A DNA stretch of 64,000 nt from Saussurea involucrata. Its lineage: Eukaryota > Streptophyta > Magnoliopsida > Asterales > Asteraceae. Positions 10,189 through 22,200 of this stretch are shown here, piece by piece (positions within the stretch are counted from its first letter, which is position 1; each line of letters starts with the position of its first letter). The notes below the pieces were generated by a model. The model did no database searches, was not told the origin of the DNA, and saw only the letters and a list, made by a program, of their open reading frames with translations. The DNA is taken from the NCBI GenBank assembly GCA_033807775.1, contig CM066321.1, forward strand, positions 234,786,350 through 234,850,349, in the 5' to 3' direction. The translations under genes and the position numbers were made by a program.

Positions 10189-13100
10189 ATGGCATCTTCT
10201 GACATTTCCAAGAACACCATCGCTGAGAATACTGCTGCTGATAATACTGTTGAGGAAGTGGAAATCCTCAAGGCTCCTCAGGTCAAGTTCTCTCTTGACA
10301 AACTGGATTGGACCAAGGTAAATAACCTTTATGCGCTTCTCGAGTTTCCTCCTCGAAAGCAAGTCACACATCTAGATGATGCTGTGAACTTCCTGAAGAA
10401 CTGTTCCATCTCCACAGCCCTGACCATAACACCTCCTGCACATCAGCTACTACTATCCCAATTCTGGTACTCTGCCAGACATTCTCAGCTACCATCAGCC
10501 AAAGACCCCTCAAAATCAATTGACTGCATCCTCTGCGATACTGACTATGCCACCATGAAGATCACCCCTGCCATCATTCGCAAAGCCCTCAGCCTTCCCA
10601 TCGCAACCAAAGAAAAACCCTTCGTTCCCCTCCCTGACCACAAGAAAAACTCAGACAGGGAAGCCATCATTGCATTCTTCGATGCAATGGGCTATGTATG
10701 GGAAATGGGAAGGGACAAGAAGCCCGAGAAGAAGCTGACCCTTATCAAAAAGTCTAAAATGCCCAGCGAGATGAATTTCATCTTCGCTCATTTAATCAGC
10801 TGCATGACTGCCAAGTCTGGCTCCTCTGACCAAGCCGCTCAGCCTCAGCAAGCAATGGGATATGCATTGCTGAAAGGTCTACATATAGACTGGGCATCGA
10901 TTATCTATGATGACCTGGTACTCAGAGTGGACTACGTCGCTGACAGATCTCCATGGGTTCCCTATCCTCGGTTCATCAGCGCCGTATTCCAAAAAGGCCT
11001 GAAGGACAGCTACCCAACAGAGGGTGACCTGAAACTCTCTCAGGTCGGCCCTAAGGTTCTCGACTTCAAGCCAGTGGAAAATGAGGTACGTCTTTCTACT
11101 CTTTTAACTCTTCTAAACCCTACTTCTTCTACTTCTACAGCTCCTTCAGCGGACAAACCCACCGCTGATACCCCAGCTGCAACCTCCATTCCTTCTCTTA
11201 AAAGGAAACACTCTGACACCCAACTTGGTTCCAAAAGAACTAAGAAAACCAAGGAGCAACCCCATCAATCTATTGCTAAAGACTCCTCAGCTCCTCTTGT
11301 TGGGTTGAAGGAAAGTTCAGTGGTACGCTCTGCCACAACTGAATAAGCCACCCATTCAATCCCAACTTCAGCGTCTCCAAACGCTGAGGTTACAAACTTG
11401 GAATCTACCCAACCTCCTTCAGTCTCTCAAAAGACTGACGAAGCGATTCTCAGCGAATCCAACGCTGAACTCCGCACCCAACCTCCATTCTTATCCTTCG
11501 CTTCTCCCTCTACTCAATTGAACTCTACTCCAGTTATCACTGAAGCACCTGTCATTCCTCCAGAAGCTAAAGATAATACTCTTTTCAAGGAGTGATGGGC
11601 ATAGGACCTGCAGAGATGACCATACGCCCACGTTCTCTCGCTGACGATATGGAACTTTTCTCAGGACACCGAGATTTTGATGAATTCATCAATCCTCCTG
11701 CAGGTATACAACAAACCCTAAACACTGTAACTGAACCCCAAACTTCTGAGCTTTCCTCTGTTCACAAGTTCTTATATGTTACAGGTCCTAATTTGGGAGA
11801 CATCAACGCTTCTCTGAAGACTATAGAGACAAAGCCGACCGGTCTCACAACTACTCTTTCCGACAACTCTTCAGCTGTAACAAACGCTGGAGAGAATCTT
11901 ACAAAGCTGACAACTGTGGTCGAAAAGAATTCCTCCAAAGCTGACTTGGAGAAGGTTGATAAATCACTCACCGACTTTGCCAAAGTTCTCTCTGATATCT
12001 ACACAGACTACCTCGACATCAAGAAATCAGTTGACACCATGTCCAACGAGGTCACAACGCTGAAGACATCGGTTGGCACACTCGAAGGTGATATGTCTGC
12101 TGTAAAGGCTGATGTCAGTTCAGTAAAAACTGACATGAGTTCTGTGAAGACCGATGTCAATACGATGAAGAATGACATCACTTCTATTCAGACATTGTTG
12201 CAGCAGATCCTGACCAACACGACTGCCCCTGCACCTCCATCTTTTACTACGGCGGATCGTGCTGAACTCGTGAAGATCAATCCTGGTATTTCTTGTCTAG
12301 AAAACAGATTATCAGCGATTGAAATCTGTGTGGGGATCCCTGGCCAAGAAGACAGGGAAACAACACAAGCTGCTGATGTCATTCCTCCCCCACTCATCAT
12401 GAAAAAGAGGGGGAGAAGAGTGCTGAAAACCTTTCCAAGAGCGCGGAAGACCTTTCCCATGATGAATCTATCAGGGGAGAGAAGACTGAAGACCTCACCT
12501 TTACTGAAGAAGGTGAGAAGACAATAGAAGCAGCAGCTGCTGGACCTTAGGGAGATGAACACCCTGAGGGAACCGAGAAGCTTACCTCTGTATCTGAGGG
12601 GGAGCAACTCGAAGAAGAAGCTGAAGAAACTGAGTCTGAAGCTGAAGATGAAGAAGCCATCGACTTGTCTGATGATCAACCATCCTTTTCTCCAAAGAAT
12701 GATGATGATGAAGATGACGATGATGATGACTCTTTTATCGTCAAGCCTGCTCAGAGAACTAAAGCTCTTAAAGGGATTCTGATAAATGAACCTACAGGGG
12801 AGCGGACAAAGACAAAGCCATCAGCATCTGAAGCTGACAAGGGCAAAGGAAAAAGTGTCACTGAAGATGAAAGTCTGATGATCTTGCTTAAAAATCCGGT
12901 TTGTCAGGTACATTAACCTCTTCCTTACTCCACATCCCTCCTCTATACAGTTTATCAGTTCTACACTCCAAACCTCCATACACTTTATCCCACTCTTTCT
13001 CTATCTCTGTTCTACCCATGTTCTTACTTGTAAGATCACTGTGTTTCAGCTAGTCCTCTCCCCTGTTTAAAGATATCGTTAAAGTTCCTACAGCTGCGAC

Positions 13101-14310
13101 TTCACCAACAATAATCCCAGCTCCCAACGCTGAAGAAATAATCCCGGTCTTAGATTTGATCTCTGAGACTGATGAACCTGAAGAACAGATGCTCTCTCAC
13201 AAAAACAGACCTTCCTTGGCTCCTCAAAAGCTAAGTGAAGAGGATCAAGAAAAGAGAGATGAAATGATCAAGAGACTCGAAGATCAGCGAATTATTCTGA
13301 AGCGTGATCAACTTCCTTCCGTTCCTCCAAAGTTCAAAATTTCCCAAAAAGAATATAAGGAACACCTCAGATCTGAACGCCTAATTGCTGAAAGAAGGGA
13401 AGCTGAAGAAAAAGACAGAGAATACGCCATCCAGCTTACTCAACGATCAGTAAAAGACCCCAAGCTAAAAAGAGCTCCCATTGACGTTCAACGTCGGCTA
13501 TGGGGTGATGCTCAAAGGATCGTTAGAGAAAAGACCAAGGTCTCTGATACGACTTTGGAATGGTGTAAAGAAATGCTGAACTATCGATCTCGACCATCCA
13601 AAATCATCAAAGTAAACATCAGAGGAAGACTGTACGCAGACGTTCCTGTTGTTGAAGTTGATGTCTACAGAGAAGACAAAACCAAGCAAACCTTCTATGC
13701 TGCTACCTTAGAAAAGTTTGGTCTCTCTGAATGGTTAGAAATGAAATTAGCCATTCAGGGATCGCGCTCAAAGTTCAAAAGCCATGTCGAGAAGATCTTA
13801 AACAAACAGATCGACCTAGTTTCTTCTGCTGTGGATATTCCTCCCTCTACTCTTCTTCCTCCTCAACAAAGAAGAGTCTCTGCAAAGGAAAAGAAAGTCT
13901 CAAACTCAGGTCCTCCTATACGGAATGAAACAGGTATTGGTTTCTCTCGTGCTGAAGTTCTTGGCCCTGATGCTGATCTCTCAGCGCTTGACACCTCCCT
14001 ACCACCTGGAGAAACTTTCATTCCTGGCACAGTTGTAAGTGATCCTTATGGTATATTCTTTCTAGACTACGAAGGAAACCATCACTTTCAACGTATCTCT
14101 GAGCTCCACATAACTCCCATCGAACAACTCAGAGATCTCATATACTAGTGTGAAGTCAGATGCGACATTAAAGCTAGACACCTGAAGCCCTTGATTTTTG
14201 AAGAAGCTCTGAACAAAAAGAATCAAGGAGTAGATGTTCCTGACTGGATGATTCCCACATCAAAGACCCTCGATGAACTTCTCATCAAGGAAGAACCTTT
14301 TGACGGATAA
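10189..14310 (+). pseudogene. Element 1 post-pol ORF3 (envelope-position gene), broken
   Basis: The start MASSDISKNT at 10189 aligns with the element 2 start. The N-terminal domain (about residues 25-300) carries QFWYSARH, ITPAIIRKAL, a GY motif, MNFIFAHLISCM, SSDQAAQPQQ and IDWASIIYDDL. A Ser/Thr/Pro-rich linker, a heptad-like region with repeated TDMSSVKTDV-type units, and an Asp/Glu-rich acidic stretch follow. After the coding intron (12908-13053) comes a basic coiled coil and the C-terminal domain with GLSEWLEMKLAIQGSRSKF and DPYGIFFLDYEGNHHF. Breaks: TAA at 11344-11346, a frameshift and TGA near 11593, a further frameshift between about 12500 and 12665, and TAG for Trp near 14148. SIRE-type elements are known to carry an envelope-like gene at this place, but I see no signal peptide or clear membrane span, so the role is unknown. 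Confidence 0.75.
12908..13053 (+). other. Predicted coding intron of ORF3 in element 1
   Basis: Donor TGTCAG|GTACAT and acceptor TTTCAGCTAG (end 13053) give a 146-bp T-rich intron. Joining is in frame in both element 1 and element 2. Without splicing the upstream frame stops just after the donor. Confidence 0.55.
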
Positions 14311-14563
14311 GATCGCCTTGTAATTCTTTCTATCCTTATCTGTCTACATCTTTTGTACTTGTAATTTTATTCGCTGTACTTGTAATTTTTCCACTTCCCT
14401 CTGTAATCTTTACAAAGATTAAAGAAAAATTTCAGCGAACGTACTTTACTCCATCAGTATAGAAAAGATCCCAGAAAACAGTAAAAGGGACAAATATTTT
14501 GAGTTCTTTTTATCCTTATGTTTTCATTAAATAGTAATTTTCTTTGTTGCTATGTCATAATCA

Positions 14564-14576
14564 AATAGGGGGAGAT
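14564..14576 (+). other. Element 1 polypurine tract
   Basis: AATAGGGGGAGAT directly abuts the 3' LTR; it would prime plus-strand DNA synthesis. Confidence 0.9.
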
Positions 14577-15547
14577 TGTTGATCCAAACCCTCAGTGATT
14601 TGATAATGACCCTCTCTTATATACTTAGTGAAAATTGTAAGTAAACAATATGTATCAGAGTTTCACTATCGCTGATAAGTACTAAGATCTTACAGTACCG
14701 CTGATAGGAACTCTCGCTCTTTAGATTAAACATTCAGCGAACACTGTTCACCATAATACTGAGTCTGTTCGGTACTTATGGTGATCGCTGATAAGTTAGT
14801 TGTTTACTTATGATCCCTGAAAGACAAGTTTCACGTTAACATAGGTTCTACGCTGAAGTCGAAGATCAAGCTCAAGAACCAACGACAAATCTCCTAATGA
14901 ACTGATGCGGATCAGCGAAGACTCAGATTTGTCCACTCAACGTGAAGTATCAAGTACAAGACTTTAGCTATCGCTGAACTCTATCATTCGCTGATAAAGA
15001 ATGATAGATCGCTGAATCAACGAAAAGCTGATCATAAAGTCCTCCGTACAAAGTACTTTTTGTCTTAACCACCCTTGCACGTCTCCGTACGATATGTCAG
15101 AAAAAGAACCTCCTTATTGTCTGAAATCGTACAACCACTCTGATACTACACTGTTCAAACATGCGGCTACTAAGGTTGTCAACAAAGGTCAATGACATGC
15201 AACCAATCAGTTGTTGCCACGTGTAAAGTGTAAACTGCAATGCATTAAATGCATGCAGTATATAAGAAGAAGAACTCACTTCATTTTGAAGTAACTTACT
15301 AACTCTGGACAAGTTCATCCTTCTTATCTTGAGATAGGTTATTATTAGTAATTTCCTTCTCTTTCTTAGTGCAAGAAACTTAGTGTTCCAACTTACTTAG
15401 ATTTAGGTTTATCCTTAATCTTGTTTCCGCAACAACTGTAAATTGTTAATGATTTATAAATAAACAATTTAGAAAAGTAAAATCTGTGTGTTTGTATTCA
15501 ACCCCCCCCCCCCTTCTACAAACTTGTATAGCCCTTCGGGACCAACA
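14577..15547 (+). repeat. Element 1 3' LTR
   Basis: 971 bp, TGTTGATCC to GACCAACA, with TATATAA at 15259-15265 and a run of 12 C. Followed by the ACAGA TSD. Confidence 0.97.
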
Positions 15548-15552
15548 ACAGA
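15548..15552. repeat. Target-site duplication of element 1, right
   Basis: ACAGA, same as 2467-2471. Confidence 0.95.
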
Positions 15553-17783
15553 TTTTAGATTCTCAAGTTTCGTGATAAGCGCTTGCTTTTCCTTTTGAAA
15601 ACTTGACCTTTCCTTCTCGAGCGACTCCTCTAACTCGGCTATCTTTTCTTCCAAGATGAGAGGGGTAACATAGAGTTTGAACTCATCCGTCTCAGTCTTG
15701 GGTTCGGTTGCTTGGACCTCATCCCTTTTGGAGGAATCCTTGGGCATGCCAACCTTATAGCAGTCAAAGTAGTCATTCGAGAGGTATTTCTTTTGATTTT
15801 TCTCATAATAGTAGTTCAAAGGCTCATAACAAAAAGGAAGTTGCATTTTTGACGTGTGTTTTCACTTATATTCCTCAGTTTCCTCTTCCTTTTCAGGTTC
15901 AAGAGGACCAGTCCATTTTATCCCATATTCAGGATACTTTTTGTCTATTCCAAAACAGCCAAAATCATACAGTGTAGGTCTTTTGAAAATACCCTTTTTC
16001 AAGTAGTTTGGGTTATCATATCCGATTCCCCATTCCTTGTTGAAATAAGTGAACTCCTTGGGTTTATTCATATGGATGGTCTGATCAGTTTGACCTCTTT
16101 TATGGAGTTTTGTTTCAAGATCAGTGATTTTATTGACAAACTCCTTGTGTTGAATTTGAAGAGCAGAGCATTGATAAACAATTTCTGCGTTCTCATTCAC
16201 ACACTGATCAAGCTGTGACTGTAGTTCAGATATTTTGGCCCTTAAGTCCTTAGGTGCTATTAAAAGATTTTTGCATTTTTCTTTTAAATTAGCATTTTCG
16301 GACTTGTGTTTCTCAGTTATTCACTTTTGAACATCTAGCTTTTCAGACAATGATTTAATCTCAAGAAGTTGTTCTTTAGAGGTGACTTATAGGAATCTAT
16401 CCGTTCAGCAAGAGATTGAATTTGAGTAAAGAAATCTTGATGGATAGGTTCACATACCTGACATGACTTTGCCTTTTCTTCATCAGCAGGAGAGTGATAT
16501 CCCATGAAAGCATCAGCACCATCAGATTCGCTTTCATCGTCAGAACGACCCAACCAATAATCATCTTCAACAAATAAAGCTTCTCCAGCTTCCTTTTGTT
16601 CTGCCAATTCGAGCTTCGCCTTGTAATAATGAGCATTCTTTACAACAGGCTTCCTACAATCTTTTGCAAAATGACCAAGCTTCCCGCAGTTATAACATGT
16701 CACGGGTTCGTCTTTCTTCTTTGATTCAGAATTTCGGTCATCTTTCTCTGTCTTCTCCTTCTTGTCAGACTGTTTGGACTCATCTGCTTTCTTCTTTCCT
16801 TCATACTTGTCCTGATAATCATGGCGCTTGTTGGAGGAGGTGGAGTAGCGCTGATTATTGGACGTCGGCTGCTTGTAGAACTTCTGTTGTTGGAAGGATT
16901 TGGAGAGCAGGGCCATTGCTTTCTTAATGGCTGATACTTCAGGATCAGAATCACTGTCTTCTTTTTCCTTAGGTTCTGACTCAGAATCGCTTTGCTTTTG
17001 GGCACGTTTGGAATGACGACCAGAAGATTTGCCTCGTTTGGAAGACATGAGAGCTAGTGGATCAGCAGATGGCTTAGATGCAGTCTTCTTCTCGTTCAGA
17101 ATCTCCATCACCTCATCTTCGTCTTGAAGAAGCATCTCATAGAGTTCGTGGATGCCAACGTTCTCCATCAAGTGGTTGTGCTTGACGTGAGATGCAAACA
17201 ACCTTCCACTCGGGCAATAGATTGTTGAGAAACTTGAGCGCGTTGTCCGTGTTAGATCAAGTGATGTGGTTTTTGTGTAGCTCGTTGAGGAGGAGACAAA
17301 ACCATTCGTAGGTCTGAATGAGAGATTTGTCGGGGCGCTGCTTGAACCCATCAAACTTGGTTATACAACTGTTAATCTTCAGTTGGTTCCCGACTGTGCT
17401 CCTGCTCATCATTTTCGCTACCTGATCCCACATGCCCTTTGATGTCTTTTTTTAGCTGTCGATGGCTGTGTAGATCGTGTTGGGTAGAGGCTGAACAAGG
17501 TACCTCTTAGCATATTTTTCTCCTTTAATCATGCATCTTTCGTCGGCAGTCATATCGGATAATGTCTTAGGCTCGTAACGAACTTCCCCACCTTCTTCGT
17601 TGCTGGTATCGTCTTCATGGGTTGAGGAATTGGCCCGTTGGATAGAGCTCGCCAGATATACTCGAAGTTATCCTTTGACTCAATAAAGATCAGAAATCTG
17701 TCCCGCCATTGGCTATATTCACCTTGGTAGAGGCAAGGCGGCTTGGAGTCGGTGCCGATAGCAAGAGCGTCGCGTGAAGACAT
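15553..17783 (-). pseudogene. gag: AB gag, N-terminal and middle part
   Basis: Start MSSRDALAIGTDSKPP at 17783. The first 50 residues (CLYQGEYSQWRDRFLIFIES) match the Gag N-terminal domain of copia elements. Frames then shift near 17590, with stops near 17453 and 17250, before a long open stretch (17354-16335). That stretch carries a Lys/Glu-rich region and a CCHC zinc knuckle, CYNCGKLGHFAKDC, near 16690. Downstream is a coiled-coil segment (16200-15862), a stop at about 15861, and another open stretch (15846 down to the element 1 insertion) with EEKIAELEESLEKERSSFQK. gag then continues at 2471. The gene is an inactive relic, but its length and domain order match those of the other gag genes here. 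Confidence 0.85.
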
Positions 17784-18202
17784 CTTAAGTTGCACTAGAG
17801 TGATCGTCAGATGATTGATTCGATTCAAAAGGATAACCTAACGCAAGGCACTAAGAGTGATATCCTAACGCACGTTCTAAGAGTGGATTATGCTAAAGCA
17901 GGTAAGAAATCGACTAGACTGAACTTACCGAATAGGAATCCGGATGAAAAGATATCTAATCTGGAAGTGTCCGGATCGGATTGTGAAAATCAGGTAAATT
18001 TGCAAAGGTTACCGGATAGGCTTGAGTTACCGGTTAACTGAGGGTTACCGGGTGAGACAAGTTACCGGATGAATTAAAAATAAGAAAAGAAAAGAAACTT
18101 ACCTGGTGGAAGCACTTATCGGATGAAGAACTTACCAGATGACTTGATGTTACCGGATGATAAGCTTACCGGATGAAACAAATAATGTAAGAACTTACCG
18201 AG
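17784..18202 (-). other. AB leader, gag-proximal part, with CCGGTAAG repeats
   Basis: Untranslated leader between PBS and gag, continuing at 32734-33327 beyond element 5. From about 17880 it contains degenerate repeats of TTACCGGAT spaced 15-30 bp; on the element strand these read CCGGTAA(G). No reading frame. Confidence 0.65.
18198..18202. repeat. Target-site duplication of element 5, left
   Basis: CCGAG, repeated at 32729-32733. Confidence 0.95.
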
Positions 18203-18360
18203 TGTTGGTTCCCGTTTTGTTTTAAACAAGATTATCAGATCTATTAGTTCAAGTTTAAGTTTGATGCGGAAGCGTATTTGAAGAACTAATAGATATGTTT
18301 GATAGATTTAGAACACAATATAAATAAACAGTGAACAGGAAATAATATCTCAAAGTTTAC

Positions 18361-18427
<67 letters not shown>

Positions 18428-19075
18428 AGAACAAATTTAAGAACAGTGAGTAAGCAAAGCTTTAAAACAGATATGACTCTCAAAGTATATAAGCTATATG
18501 TTCTTGATGTTTTTTTATCTCTTAATTCTCGATTAGGAAGAACTCAACATGAGTCTTCCTTATATACTACTCTAAGGGGACCATAAAGCATAAGCTACTA
18601 TTCAGAACGGACGGTATGAATAGTTGAACGGATGGCATGAACAGTTGGACGTGCTGTATTGTATTTAATGCAGCAGACGTCTATTATGTACTAAGCCCTA
18701 TTGAATCCAATCAGAGTTTGACACGTTGAAGATGGACAGGGCATGCTATCATGCAAGTTAATGAACAGGTCCAGTAACAGTAGCAAGATATTATAAATAT
18801 CTTTCAAGTCTTTAGAGAGGACCACAGAGGCTCTGTAAAGTGTTACAGAGGTTCTGCAGTCTGGTCCTTTGTAGAGCAGTCTCCACCGGATTCCGAGTCT
18901 TTAGTCTTCTTTGCGCGTATGACAGAGCTTCTGTAGGACACCTCTTTAGCTTCTGTAGCTTCTTGACCTTGATCTCTCGGTAAGTTCGGCAGAGCCTCTG
19001 TAAGAGGCTTTCTTTACTTAGCCTATTTTTCACTAGTTCTAAATACTTCTATGATTAGGAAGATTGAAGCTAACA
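18203..19075 (-). repeat. Element 5 3' LTR
   Basis: 873 bp; longer than its partner because of the TA microsatellite at 18364-18425. Confidence 0.95.
18364..18425. repeat. (TA)n microsatellite in element 5 3' LTR
   Basis: About 30 TA units; the 5' LTR has only about six at 32084-32098. Confidence 0.95.
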
Positions 19076-19093
19076 ATCTCCCCCTAAGTAGTG
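19076..19093 (-). other. Element 5 polypurine tract
   Basis: Plus reading ATCTCCCCCTAAGTAGTG; on the element strand a purine run CTTAGGGGGAGAT directly before the 3' LTR. Confidence 0.85.
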
Positions 19094-19261
19094 AAAAATA
19101 AAAATTTGACATTTAAGTATTTTTAGGCTAAGTTAGATAAGACAGAGGTTAAACAATACCTCGAAAGTTCTTTCATTCAGAGATATGCCAGAGGCATTTT
19201 ACATTTGAGTATAATGAAAGATAAACTTTAACATGGTTTGCAGAGATTGGTTGTTTGAGAA

Positions 19262-22200
19262 TCATATTTTGGCGTCTTTGAAATCGTTGAAGCTTCTATT
19301 GTCTCTTCCGACTTCTCTGATCTCTTTGTAGAAACTGATGCAGAGTTCTCTTAAGCGTATTGTAGCATCAATCTCTCTGATGAGGGTATCTGCAGCGTCT
19401 CTATCCATTTGCTCGGTATCTCTGTATTTTACAAGGTTTGCTCTGAACTTGTTCAGAGTACTAGTTGCGTACTTCTGACAATCCATGCTTACAAACAGTT
19501 TGACTTCGCCTTGTGGGTTTTGAAATACTAACCCGAATCTTGGTTCTGTAATGATTGAGTTGGGCACGGCGTCAAGTGGGCAGCGATCCTCTGGTGGTCG
19601 TAGATTCAGATGTTTAAGACCAAGATCCTTTCCCAGCTGAAAGTCTGTCAGACTGTAGATTAGAAGCCTTTCCCTCATTGCTTTTCTCAACACTTGATAG
19701 GCTCTGGTGTTTGGCTCTGTGTTGTAGTTGTCCTTCGTCCATTGCAGAAGTTCAGGTAGATCATAGGGATTCAGATTCCTTATGTCAGCATCAGTGAAGG
19801 TGGTTTCTGAATTGTTTACCCTTTTGACTTTGTAAAGATTGTACCTGAGTCTTGGATAGGTTCTTATGAAGGAGAACCTGCAGAAGATTACCTTTTTGAT
19901 TTTATGAATTGAGAAGACTTCTGCTTTGGTTCTTGGCTTTGTTCTGCTGAAGATGTTCTCAAATTCTTCTCTGATGTTCGGATTTGTGATTTGGTCTGTT
20001 GGATGAAGGTTCTGAAAGGGTTGTTTGTAGAGATATTTGTACACCACTTCTTCCATTTATTCATATGTTGGACCATGTGGTGGTACTTGTCTTCTGAGAC
20101 TCTCCATCTGTTGAACAACTTCTGCAGCTCTGCCAGTAAGTGGAATGTCTGACAGGGGCTTTAATCCATATGCCCAGTCATCTTCTTCAGGCTTTGGAGT
20201 TTGAAAGGCATCAAAGGAGCTCTTCATCAGTTTTCTGTAGGATTGGGCACTGATTTCTTTTTCTTGGGCTCTTCTGTTATTTTTGCCTTTCCCTTGTCTT
20301 TGGCTTTTGGAGGTGTAGAACCTGTTTCTTCTGTAGGTTTGGTTGTTGGTGCTTCTGTTGGAATGATGGGAGTTGCCTCTGTAGGTTTTGACACTTGTGT
20401 TTGAGAGGACTTTTGTGGTGATGGTTTTGTTGGCTTGATTTACTCTGTAACCTCTGTTGGAGGTTCTTTGGTGACTTCTTCTGTGAGCTCGGTTTCTATT
20501 GGTGAAGGTTGGATATCAAATCTTCTTGTCATTTTGAAAGCTAATGTGAACCTGTGCCTTTCTTCTTCTCTCTGTGCCATTCGTTCAGTCATTGTTTTGT
20601 GCATATTCCTTAGAACAGAAGAAGCAGAGGTCGTTGCCCTTTTTGGTTTGTGGGCAATAGACTTTCTTCTTGGGATGGATTGGGGTTTTTCTGTTGGTTT
20701 TGTAGTTTGGGAGGGAAGATCTTCTTCTGTGGAGGATGATAGATGTTGAACATCTACTCCAAACATTGTAGGGAATTCCACAGAGGTGGGTGTTGCCTCT
20801 GTGGTCTTTTGAGCTTCTGGTACATGGGTTTCTTCAGCGGTTGGTTCCACAGAGATGGGTGTTGTCTCTGTAGTCTGTTGAGTTTGTTGATCTTTGGTTT
20901 GTTGTGGAGGGGCTTGGCTGATTGGTTCTGCTGTGATTGGTGGAGCCTGTAGTCCTCTGGTCGTAGCTTTCTCCCTTATATTCTCCCTCTCAGGATGATC
21001 TGATGGACCAGGATGGTCATCATCAGAGTCATCCTGACTCTTATCAGAAGTACCCTCTGCTCTGCAGGAAGCTTTGGGGTTCTTTGGTAATTCTGCTCCT
21101 GCGGCCATCAACTTCGCACATACATCATCACAGAGGCCGATTAGAGTTGCAAGCTCTGCCTCTGTGTTGAAGCGCATTCTGCCGACACTTTTTCTGAATT
21201 CTTTAACGTAGTTGGCATTTGCAGTAGTGAAAGAGACGATGACTTATGAGACCTGGTTTATGACATTCTGCCCGAGCTCTGTTAGCTGTGCTCTGGTCAT
21301 GTAGTCTTTTGGCTGCATTAGTATTGTGTTGCGCATTGCTTCTGCTTGAACGTTTTGCAGAGCCTTCTGTAGATCTGTAGGTGTGAGGCTCTGTGATTTG
21401 TTGGATTGCTTGTTCATTTGTTCAAGGAAATGCTTGACTGATTCCTTGAATGCAGATGTTGCAGCTATTCCGAAATCTTTAGCAGCAGAAGTGGTTGTAG
21501 TTGTGGCAGTTGTTTGAGCAGAAGACTTCATCTCTGTGATGGCGGATTTCACCTCTGTGGCCAGATTGTCCATTTTGGTGTTCAGATTTCGTAAGGCTGT
21601 TGATGTTGTCTCTGCAAAAGATGTGAAAGAGCTTTGCAACTCTTTCATGATTTGGTTCACAGAGGTGACAAGGGTTTGGAACTCATCCCTTGATACTTGT
21701 GTCCCTGTTGTAACCTCTGGAGGAACACATTCGTCTCCAGAGTGAGTCCCTGCTCCTGGGACACCTTCGGTCACCCTTGTTTGTACGATGGGGGTGGAAG
21801 GATTTCCATCTGATCTTTGAGAAGAAACAAGAGTTTCAGTCTCTACAGAAGTTCTGGGAATAACAGTGTCCAAATCCACTCCAGAGGTGGGTATCGGAAT
21901 GTTCTTCTGTTGACTTGGAGACTTGTCTAGAGTCTCTTCGTCTATGTGCTCACTACTTCTCTCTGAAAGAAGTGTTGGCCCTAATTTGTGCGTGGCAGAG
22001 GAAACGAATTCCACTGTATGGTGTTCTGATGTGATCTGGGGCGATTGATCATGAACTATAGGTGAGTCTCTCTGAGGAGACTCCCTAGGAATGGATTCCC
22101 CAGTTTCTGTGGGCGCAGAAGTCGAAAGAGTGACCTCTGGCTGGATGGGTTGGGTTTGGATCGAGCTGTGCTGTTCTTTTTCAATAACTCCTTCTGCAGC

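Larger units (their letters stand above)
2472..15547 (+). mobile_element. Copia element 1 (SIRE/Maximus type, full length, 13,076 bp)
   Basis: It has LTRs of 977 and 971 bp starting TGTTGATCC and ending GACCAACA, a tRNA-Met-type PBS, gag, pol, a long post-pol ORF3, a PPT, and a perfect ACAGA TSD. It is inserted in AB gag. By eye the LTRs differ at roughly 20 positions, plus a C-tract length difference. Its coding regions carry stops in gag (5631), pol (8394) and several in ORF3, so it is complete in structure but not in coding capacity. Element 2 is a sister copy. Confidence 0.97.

Noticed and set aside
10189..14310. Classical envelope glycoprotein
   Set aside because: The position fits SIRE envelope-like genes, but I see no signal peptide, no membrane anchor and no Cys-rich ectodomain.
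18364..18425. Replication origin or scaffold attachment in the TA run
   Set aside because: A simple microsatellite expanded in one LTR; nothing else supports an origin.
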